Shown here: positions 57,927 to 64,000 of the stretch, one piece after another
How the letters are laid out: the number at the start of each line of letters is the position of its first letter
How positions within the stretch are numbered: position 1 is the first letter of the stretch
Assembly: GCA_026954325.1 (NCBI GenBank)
Contig: JAIXKK010000157.1
Span: 1-64,000, forward strand
DNA: 64,000 nt
Origin: Bryobacterales bacterium
Lineage (GTDB): Bacteria > Acidobacteriota > Terriglobia > Bryobacterales > Bryobacteraceae
Reading direction: 5' to 3'
Translations under genes and position numbers: made by a program
Notes under the pieces: generated by a model
Databases searched by the model: none
What the model was told of the DNA's origin: nothing
Seen by the model: only the letters and a program-made list of their open reading frames with translations

Positions 57927-58631
57927 TTATGGATTTCCTGAGGCTTCCGGAGAATCCGCGAAGCTGTAGCCTTCGGAAGGTTCGGTGAGAATGTAACGCG
58001 GGTTGGAGGGATCGGGCTCGATCTTTTTTCGCAACTGGTTGATGAACACACGCAGATATTCCACTTCGTCGCCGTAATCCGGGCCCCAAACCGCCTGAAG
58101 CAGGCGGCGGTGGGAAACTACCTTCCCGGCATTCGAAACCAGGTAGCGCAGAATGGCGAACTCTTTTGCGGTAAGGTGCACCTTCGCGTCGGGGCCAATT
58201 ACCTCATGCGTTTCAAAATCAATCCGCGTTCCCTCAAGCGACAAAACCCTCGGACTCTTACGCACGGAACTGCGCCGGGCCACGGCCCGGATGCGCGCTA
58301 TCAGTTCTTCCACGCCGAATGGCTTGGTAAGGTAGTCATCCGCGCCGGCTTCGAGCGCCGCCACCTTTTCGAATTCCGCCCTTTTCACCGATACTACAAT
58401 AACGGAGACCTCGGAACTGTCGCGAATACCGCGGCAAATTTCGAGACCGCTCAGGTCCGGCAGGTTGAGATCCAGCAAAACCAGGTCAGGCGGGTGTTCG
58501 CGAACCTTTTGCAGCGCCTCTTCACCGTTCCAGGCGTCATCCACCTCGTAGCCCCGCGCCACGAGGGCGGCTCGTAACACCCGGCGAGCCTGCGAATCGT
58601 CGTCTACGATCAAAATCTTCAGATTGTTCAT
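57927..58631 (-). CDS. OmpR/KdpE-family response regulator
   Basis: 234 residues from ATG 58631, overlapping the sensor kinase stop as ATGA. The receiver has LKILIVDDDSQ, phosphoacceptor Asp at about 54 (LVLLDLNLPD) and DDYLTKPFGVEELIARIRAV. The C-terminal winged helix (about 130-225) contains HLTAKEFAILRYLVSNAGKVVSHRRLLQAVWG and VEYLRVFINQLRKKIEPDPSNPRYILTEPSEGY, the KdpE pattern. KdpE normally activates the kdpFABC potassium pump, but no kdp pump gene is in the window, so the regulon is uncertain. Confidence 0.92.
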   Translation of the reverse strand: MNNLKILIVDDDSQARRVLRAALVARGYEVDDAWNGEEALQKVREHPPDLVLLDLNLPDLSGLEICRGIRDSSEVSVIVVSVKRAEFEKVAALEAGADDYLTKPFGVEELIARIRAVARRSSVRKSPRVLSLEGTRIDFETHEVIGPDAKVHLTAKEFAILRYLVSNAGKVVSHRRLLQAVWGPDYGDEVEYLRVFINQLRKKIEPDPSNPRYILTEPSEGYSFADSPEASGNP

Positions 58632-60097
58632 GCATTCATTCCATGCGCCAGTGGCCCATGCGCGAGTGGGAAAGACAGATGGAAGGCCGCGCCGCCCGAA
58701 GGGCCGGAGGTCACCCAAATAGCGCCTCCAAGCGCCTCCATGATGCACTTCGCGCTCGCCAGGCCCAGGCCATTTCCTTCAGCAAGGGAACGAGCCTTCG
58801 CGCCTCTATAGCCGTGGTTGAATACCTGGGACCGTTCCGGTTCCGGGATACCTATGCCGTTGTCTACAACACTGATCACGATACTGCCGCAATTCATTTC
58901 GGACGATACGATGACCGGAGTTGCCTCCGGTGAGTACTTGACTGCATTGTCGAGCAACTGGCGCAGGACGTGCTTCACCATGCCTGTATCGAGTTCCGCC
59001 GCCGGCAAAGGCTGTATTCCACGTAACTCCACGCGCCGGTTCCGCAACATGGGAGCACATTCTTTCACGGTTTCCGCGATGAGCTTCGCCACATCTTGCG
59101 GCTCCGTTTTCGGCCTCAGGTCCAGTTCCTTGCCAAGCGTGGTATCCAGCGCTTCGTCCACCCAAAGATTGAGCCGCTCCACTTCCTGATCGATGATCTG
59201 CAGTAGTTCCGCCCGATCCAGTCCGTTAGTGGAACAGGGTGATCGCAGTGTCGTGACGGCAATCTTGATTGTCGAGAGCGGTGTCTTGATTTCATGGGCC
59301 AGGGCGTCCAGGACGGAAGCGCGCAGTTGCTCCTCCTTTCGTCTGGCATAAGCGCGGCGCGCTTCCTCGGTGGCAATCATCCTCGCCAGTCCGCTCGCGA
59401 TACGATCAGAGATAGCCGTTGCGAGCAGTTCCGGGATCCCGCCCTTGATGCCGATGCTTCCCAGCCGTTGCTCGCCGAAGCGCAGCGGCAGGAAGATCAA
59501 GCTTGATTCCGGTTGGGATAGCAATCCGTCGCACGCGGCGGCCTCACACAATTTGAGATCTGGGATGAGGGCTCCTTCGGGTCCGGCGTGGAGCGTGGCG
59601 TGAGCGGCGCAGTAATGCACCGCCGCGCCGCTGACTCCAAAGATCTCCACCATCTTTTCCGCAGCGGTCCGCAACGCGCCTGTCAGCTTCTGCTGTTCCA
59701 TGAGCGCGCTTCCCAAACGAAACACCTGTTCCATTTCCTTTCGCCTTGCGAGGGCTTCGAGGGACCGTCGTTTGGCAAGCGCCGAAAGCTGTCCAGTACA
59801 GACGGCCGTGAGCAGGAAGGCCGTCAGCGCCACCAAGTGCTGCGGTTCAGACACCGCGGCGCGGTATGGCGGGGACAGGAGCCAATAGGTGAAGCCGAAG
59901 CCGGCGGTCAACGCGGCCGCTAACGCCTCAGCCCATCCGAAAGCCGATGCCAGGCCCACGATCACCAGCACAAGGATCAAGGCGACCGTGGTGGCGTTGA
60001 CATGCGGCAAATGGACGCCGCCGAATAAAATTCCGGCGGCGGCAATGATGGACAGAACCAGACGCAAACAGATTGCCCAGACAGATACCGTTCGCAT
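58628..60097 (-). CDS. KdpD-like sensor histidine kinase (without KdpD N-terminal domains)
   Basis: 489 residues. Residues about 8-108 form a four-helix DUF4118 membrane module as in KdpD; about 120-245 is GAF-like; the HisKA box ALAHEIKTPLST carries the phosphorylated His at about 268; the ATPase shows N box LLDNAVKYSPEA, G1 VVDNGIGIPEPE and G2 GNGLGLASAKCIMEALGG. The universal-stress and KdpD N-terminal domains of full KdpD are absent, so its signal may differ from potassium or turgor sensing. It is first of a three-gene operon with two response regulators. Confidence 0.93.
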   Translation of the reverse strand: MRTVSVWAICLRLVLSIIAAAGILFGGVHLPHVNATTVALILVLVIVGLASAFGWAEALAAALTAGFGFTYWLLSPPYRAAVSEPQHLVALTAFLLTAVCTGQLSALAKRRSLEALARRKEMEQVFRLGSALMEQQKLTGALRTAAEKMVEIFGVSGAAVHYCAAHATLHAGPEGALIPDLKLCEAAACDGLLSQPESSLIFLPLRFGEQRLGSIGIKGGIPELLATAISDRIASGLARMIATEEARRAYARRKEEQLRASVLDALAHEIKTPLSTIKIAVTTLRSPCSTNGLDRAELLQIIDQEVERLNLWVDEALDTTLGKELDLRPKTEPQDVAKLIAETVKECAPMLRNRRVELRGIQPLPAAELDTGMVKHVLRQLLDNAVKYSPEATPVIVSSEMNCGSIVISVVDNGIGIPEPERSQVFNHGYRGAKARSLAEGNGLGLASAKCIMEALGGAIWVTSGPSGGAAFHLSFPLAHGPLAHGMNA

Positions 60098-60223
60098 CGC
60101 ACTCTCCAGCGAATCCCGGTTCGGGCGAGTTCCCGCTTGCCGGGCCGCACCCTCAGTAGTGAACCATGCAATACGTCAACAAATTCATTATATCCGCACC
60201 ACGCGCGAACCTACACTGGAGTC

Positions 60224-61606
60224 ATGGAACAGCAACAGTTTCGAATGGAACATGATAGCCTCGGCGAGGTGGCGGTGCCTTTTGACGCCCTCTACGGCGC
60301 CCAAACGCAGCGCGCGGTTCTGAATTTTCCCGTCAGCGGCCAGCGCTTTCCCCGCGCCTTCCTGGAAGCTCTGGGATTGGTGAAGGCCGCGGCTGCAAAG
60401 GTGAACCGGGAACTCGGGGTGCTGAATGGCGCGGTGGCCCAGGCTATTGAGTCCGCTTCGGAGGAAGTGGCCGCCGGCGGGCATGACAGGCATTTTCCCG
60501 TGGATGTATTTCAAACAGGATCGGGCACCAGCACCAACATGAACGCCAATGAGGTAATCGCCACCCTCGCCTCGCGCCGTCTTGGCGTTCCCGTGCATCC
60601 GAACGATCACGTCAATCGCGGCCAGAGCAGCAACGACGTCATCCCCACGGTGATTCACTTGAGCGCCGCCCTAGAGTTGACCCGGCGCCTGCTGCCGGCG
60701 CTCGCACATCTGGGTTCCACCATCGAGCGGAAATCTGAAACGCTGCAAAACGTGGTGAAGAACGGCCGTACGCATCTGATGGACGCCATGCCGGTCCTGA
60801 TGAGCCAGGAACTGAGCGGGTGGCAGTCGCAGGTTGTGGATTCGATGACCCGCCTGGAATCCGTCTTGCCTCGGCTCCTGCGATTGGCCATCGGAGGCAC
60901 GGCGGTCGGCACGGGCGTGAACACTCATCCGCGGTTCGGCGCGGCCGTGGCCGCCCGTCTTGCTTCCATCACCGGGCTCCCGTTTATTACCGCGCCAAAC
61001 TACTTTGCCGCCATCAGCGGAATGGATACGGCGGTGGAACTGAGCGGACACCTCAAGACAGCCGCGGCGCCGTTGATGAAAATCGCCAATGATCTGCGCT
61101 GGATGAACAGCGGCCCCCTTTCCGGCTTAGGCGAGATTTCGCTGCCCGCGCTGCAGCCCGGCAGCAGCATTATGCCGGGGAAAGTGAATCCGGTCATTCC
61201 CGAGGCTGTGGCCATGGTGTGCGCGCGAGTCACCGGCAATGACGCCGCGGTGACCATCGCCGGCCAATCAGGAAACTTTCAGTTGAACGTCATGCTGCCT
61301 CTGATAGCCGTCAGTCTGCTCGAAAGCATCGCATTGCTGTCGGCGTCGGCCACCCTGATGGCTGACCGGGCGATTCAAGGATTCACCGTTCACGGCGAGC
61401 GTCTTCGGGCGCTCGCGGAACGCAATCCCATTCTTGCCACGGTGCTCACCGCAAAGACCGGCTACGAAAAGACCGCGCAAATCGTGAAGCGGGCCATTGA
61501 TGAGAACCGCGCCATAAAAGACGTCGCTGCAGAGATGTCGGGGATGACGGAAGACGAATTGAACACGCTGCTCGATCCCGTGAAGGCAACCTCCTCCGGC
61601 GCCTGA
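60224..61606 (+). CDS. fumC: Class II fumarate hydratase
   Basis: 460 residues from ATG 60224 (GGAG immediately upstream; a longer frame to 60137 is not needed). FumC interconverts fumarate and malate in the TCA cycle, oxygen-stable and without an iron-sulfur cluster. Conserved regions: MEHDSLGEVAVPFDALYGAQTQRAVLNFPVS, QTGSGTSTNMNANEV, HPNDHVNRGQSSNDVIPT, NGRTHLMDAMPV and the superfamily signature GSSIMPGKVNPV at about 316-327 with the catalytic Ser. The gene stands alone between the two-component operon and an exported peptidase. Confidence 0.96.
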   Translation: MEQQQFRMEHDSLGEVAVPFDALYGAQTQRAVLNFPVSGQRFPRAFLEALGLVKAAAAKVNRELGVLNGAVAQAIESASEEVAAGGHDRHFPVDVFQTGSGTSTNMNANEVIATLASRRLGVPVHPNDHVNRGQSSNDVIPTVIHLSAALELTRRLLPALAHLGSTIERKSETLQNVVKNGRTHLMDAMPVLMSQELSGWQSQVVDSMTRLESVLPRLLRLAIGGTAVGTGVNTHPRFGAAVAARLASITGLPFITAPNYFAAISGMDTAVELSGHLKTAAAPLMKIANDLRWMNSGPLSGLGEISLPALQPGSSIMPGKVNPVIPEAVAMVCARVTGNDAAVTIAGQSGNFQLNVMLPLIAVSLLESIALLSASATLMADRAIQGFTVHGERLRALAERNPILATVLTAKTGYEKTAQIVKRAIDENRAIKDVAAEMSGMTEDELNTLLDPVKATSSGA

Positions 61607-61669
61607 TTTGTCAATCCGGGGTGCGTGCAGGTACAGTAACCATACTGGCTCACTAAGGAACATTTCGTC

Positions 61670-63223
61670 ATGCGCATCGCAATTTTTCTGGCATTCTGTT
61701 ATGCCGCCTTCGGCCAATCCCGGCCCGTCATCGGCATCGGTGGTATCGTCCACGAGACGAACACTTTTAATCCGAAGAAAACAACGCTCGCCGATTTTGA
61801 AGCCGGCATCGGCGGGGCCAGGGGAACCCTCCGCGGGCAGGAGATCCTTACGCTGTCCGCCCACGCCAACAACACTCCCGCGGGGTTCATTGAGGGAGCG
61901 GCGCGGTACGGGCTTGACTTGTATCCCACCATCGTCGCCGGGCCTCAAACAATCGGGATAGTCCTCGACCCGGCCTTCAACGCGCTCACGAAGGAGTTGA
62001 TCGAACGCCTCAAGGCCGCGCCCAAGCTAGACGGAATTCTGTTGTTCCTGCACGGCACCATGGTGGCCGAAAGCTATCCGCATGCCGACGCGGAAGTGGT
62101 ACGCCGGGTCCGGCAAGCCTTTGGAGATAAGATCCCCATCATCGTGGTGCACGATTTCCACGCGAATGTCTCCGAAGAAATCGTCAAGCTGACTACCGTC
62201 TTGATCACCTACAAAGAGTGCCCCCACCTCGACGCGCGGGAGCGCGGCGTGCAGGCGGCGAAGATCATGGCGGAGGTGGTTTCAGGCAAAGTGAAGCCCG
62301 TGCAGGCTGTTGCGAAGCCGCCCATGCTGCTGAACATTCTGTTTCACAACACGTTTGCGCCGCCGCTGAAGCCCATTGTGGATGAAAGCAAACGCCTCGA
62401 GAAGAACCCGAAAATTCTTGCCGTCAGTGTACCCGGCGGATATCAATACGCCGACATTCCCGCCATGGGGCCGAGCGTGATTGTCGTCACGGATAACGAC
62501 CCCGCGCTCGCCAGGCGTGAGGCGGACCGCATCGGCAACATGCTGTGGAACCTGCGCGGGCAACTGGTTTTTCACGCGCCGACAGCCGCCGAAGCGGTGC
62601 GCATGGCCATGGACAACGGCAAATATCCGGTGGCCTTGATGGATGCCGGTGACAACATCGGAGGCGGTTCGGCAGGCGACGGAACCTTTGTCCTCGCCGA
62701 ACTGATGAAGCAGAAGGCGCAGGGTTGGGTGGTGACCATTTCCGATCCCGGCGCCGTGCAGGCCGCTGTCAAATCCGGCGCCGGTGGGCCGTTCGATATG
62801 GCGGTTGGCGGTAAGACCGACAACATGCACGGCGACTCGATCCGTGTGAGGGGCCGCGTGAAGGGCGTCTACGACGGACGTTTCGTGGAGCCCGAAGTTC
62901 GCCATGGGGGCGGCCGCTATTGGGATATGGGCGTTTCCGCTCTCATCGAAGTGGAGGGCTCCACGCTCGATCTCCCGAACCTGATTCTACTCACACCGAA
63001 GCGCATCATCCCGTTCAGCCTGCATCAGTTGACCAGCGTAGGCATCGACCCCAGGCAGATGCGCATCCTGGTGGCCAAGGGCACCATTGCGCCGCGCGCG
63101 GCCTACGAGCCCGTGGCTGCCCGCATCATCGAAGTCGACTCCGGCGGAGTTACCGCCATGAATCCGGCGCGATTTCATTATCAACATGTCCGGCCGAATT
63201 TGTTTGGGCTGACGAAGCAGTAA
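61670..63223 (+). CDS. Exported M81-family metallopeptidase (MlrC-like)
   Basis: 517 residues with a signal peptide (MRIAIFLAFCYAAFGQ). The M81 (microcystinase C/DUF1485) pattern is clear: GIGGIVHETNTFNP, GILLFLHGTMVAE, IIVVHDFHANVSEEIV (zinc His and Asp region), TYKECPHLDARERG, SVPGGYQYADIPAMGPSVIVVTDND, ALMDAGDNIGGGSAGDGTFVLAEL and RIIPFSLHQLTSVGIDPRQMRILVAKG. In Sphingomonas MlrC cleaves the linear microcystin peptide; here a role in D-amino-acid or small peptide breakdown is more likely, by inference. The stop is 2 bases before the convergent methyltransferase stop. Confidence 0.9.
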   Translation: MRIAIFLAFCYAAFGQSRPVIGIGGIVHETNTFNPKKTTLADFEAGIGGARGTLRGQEILTLSAHANNTPAGFIEGAARYGLDLYPTIVAGPQTIGIVLDPAFNALTKELIERLKAAPKLDGILLFLHGTMVAESYPHADAEVVRRVRQAFGDKIPIIVVHDFHANVSEEIVKLTTVLITYKECPHLDARERGVQAAKIMAEVVSGKVKPVQAVAKPPMLLNILFHNTFAPPLKPIVDESKRLEKNPKILAVSVPGGYQYADIPAMGPSVIVVTDNDPALARREADRIGNMLWNLRGQLVFHAPTAAEAVRMAMDNGKYPVALMDAGDNIGGGSAGDGTFVLAELMKQKAQGWVVTISDPGAVQAAVKSGAGGPFDMAVGGKTDNMHGDSIRVRGRVKGVYDGRFVEPEVRHGGGRYWDMGVSALIEVEGSTLDLPNLILLTPKRIIPFSLHQLTSVGIDPRQMRILVAKGTIAPRAAYEPVAARIIEVDSGGVTAMNPARFHYQHVRPNLFGLTKQ

Positions 63224-63225
63224 AG

Positions 63226-64000
63226 CTACTTTACAGCGGTTACAACGACCTCGCCGCAATAGCGGCGTAGAAACGGCGCCACCCCCAGAAGCAGAGTGTC
63301 GGCGCCTTCCAGCAGCGAAACAATACCCTGTGCCCAGGCATGGTGGCGCCTCCCACGCAACAATCGTTTCCCCATCGCCAGTAAGTTCATCTCATGAAGT
63401 TCCACCCGCGTGAATGCGGTTCGAAGCAGTGCGATCTCACGGCTGCCCAGTATGATCTCCTCGCCCTGCTCCTCCGCCTCACCCTCAAGACCCGCCCGTG
63501 CGCGGCGGGCGAGGTTGAGAAGGGGATTGTTGCCGTAGGTCTCCGCCAGCAGCAGCGTGCCACCGGGGCGGATCACCCGCGCGAGTTCCCCAAACGCGCG
63601 CGGGTACTTCAGCGTATGATGCACGGCCGCGCTTGCATAAACCAGATCAAACTCACCATCTCGGAAGCAGGTCAAATCCGAGGCGTCCCGAGCTTCGCCG
63701 CGCACGCGGTGGCTCACTCCGCTGGCGCGCGCGCGTCTCAAGCCCAGTTCCACGGCCGCGGGAGACAAGTCGAGGAGGGCCACGTGGGCACCCTCGGTGG
63801 CCATCCAGACTCCCCAGTCCGCGGGGCCGCAGCCGTAGTCGAGAACCCGGAGGCTGGAAAGTGGCATCGCCACCAGCCGGGAAAGCACCTCGGTGTACAA
63901 TCGGCGGCGTTCAAAGACAGGCTGCCGGGGGTCCGCCAAGGTGCGCCGCATTACTTCGCGATTCACCGCCAGTTCGTGATCCGGACGCTCCAGGAAGCGG
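63226..64000 (-). CDS. Class I SAM-dependent methyltransferase (N-terminus outside the window)
   Basis: The frame is open to the right edge, so the gene begins beyond 64000; about 257 residues are visible. A GTG at 63966 is a possible internal start, but upstream residues (RFLERPDHELAVNREV) look coding. Methyltransferase motif I is VLDYGCGPADWGVWMA, then ALLDLSPAAVELGLRRAR, FDLVYASAAVHHTLKYPRAFGELARVIRPGGTLLLAETYG. The C-terminal 90 residues carry hydrophobic stretches near the end (LEGADTLLLGVAPFLRRY). The acceptor is unknown; the pattern resembles ubiquinone/menaquinone-type and tailoring enzymes. Confidence 0.85.
   Translation of the reverse strand, partial: RFLERPDHELAVNREVMRRTLADPRQPVFERRRLYTEVLSRLVAMPLSSLRVLDYGCGPADWGVWMATEGAHVALLDLSPAAVELGLRRARASGVSHRVRGEARDASDLTCFRDGEFDLVYASAAVHHTLKYPRAFGELARVIRPGGTLLLAETYGNNPLLNLARRARAGLEGEAEEQGEEIILGSREIALLRTAFTRVELHEMNLLAMGKRLLRGRRHHAWAQGIVSLLEGADTLLLGVAPFLRRYCGEVVVTAVK

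Noticed and set aside
1..64000. tRNA, rRNA, CRISPR arrays, insertion sequences or prophage genes
   Set aside because: None was recognised on reading either strand; short inverted repeats found are explained as transcript-end hairpins.

Overview
The window looks like a chromosomal segment of an Acidobacteriota member of the Solibacter/Bryobacter group (Bryobacterales). The evidence is high GC by eye, a protein with the Solibacter-type TIGR03437 domain, several Tat- or Sec-exported catabolic enzymes, and an alternative complex III (Act) locus fused to a caa3-type oxidase locus. I see no rRNA, tRNA, CRISPR array, insertion sequence or phage gene. Coding density is very high, and no gene-free stretch exceeds 300 bases.

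Layout. 1-2750 (+): the end of a molybdenum hydroxylase operon (Mo subunit, FAD subunit) closed by a good intrinsic terminator, then a small Cys-rich protein and a secreted DUF1326 protein. 2802-7316 (-): three secreted or surface proteins (SLH protein, carboxypeptidase-regulatory-like protein, TIGR03437 protein). 7506-13646 (-): a tightly overlapped ruvA-ruvB-folK-S55 protease-beta-propeller operon. 13669-16173 (+): rsmE, a CBS-HPF fusion and an exported TIM-barrel isomerase. 16174-19629 (-): APC permease, folD and an enolase-superfamily enzyme. 19682-20630 (+): exported isoaspartyl methyltransferase and a decayed cyanophycinase-like gene. 20631-21980 (-): sulfatase. 22083-27511 (+): two MacB-type permeases, malate synthase, a methyltransferase and a Cys-motif membrane protein. 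27489-28106 (-): site-2 protease. 28207-32617 (+): lytic transglycosylase, second sulfatase, MarR regulator and amidohydrolase.

32640-44860 is an accessory catabolic region. It holds three minus-strand PIG-L/LmbE-type proteins, a divergent plus-strand gene with two tandem PIG-L domains (frameshifted between them), a glucarate dehydratase-like enolase, a dimethylformamidase-like secreted protein, a glycoside-hydrolase-like barrel, a Tat-exported Gfo/Idh oxidoreductase, and an amidase with a small Tat-leader partner. Most products carry export signals, which suggests breakdown of glycans or sugar-acid conjugates outside the cytoplasm.

44915-57074 (-) encodes a respiratory supercluster in the order actA, actB, actC, actD, actE, actF, small membrane protein, sco, coxB, coxA, coxC, coxD. 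Quinol would be oxidised by ACIII and electrons passed to the caa3 oxidase. Genes overlap by a few bases and five use UUG starts. 57211-64000 holds a small unknown gene, a KdpD/KdpE-like two-component system plus a lone receiver protein, fumC, an exported M81 (MlrC-like) metallopeptidase and a methyltransferase cut by the window edge.

Three otherwise well-conserved genes (SLH protein near 6797, double PIG-L near 36130, actA near 56735) each carry a single apparent frameshift. Either the assembly has indel errors or these are real lesions; actA is the most suspicious because the rest of its operon is intact.
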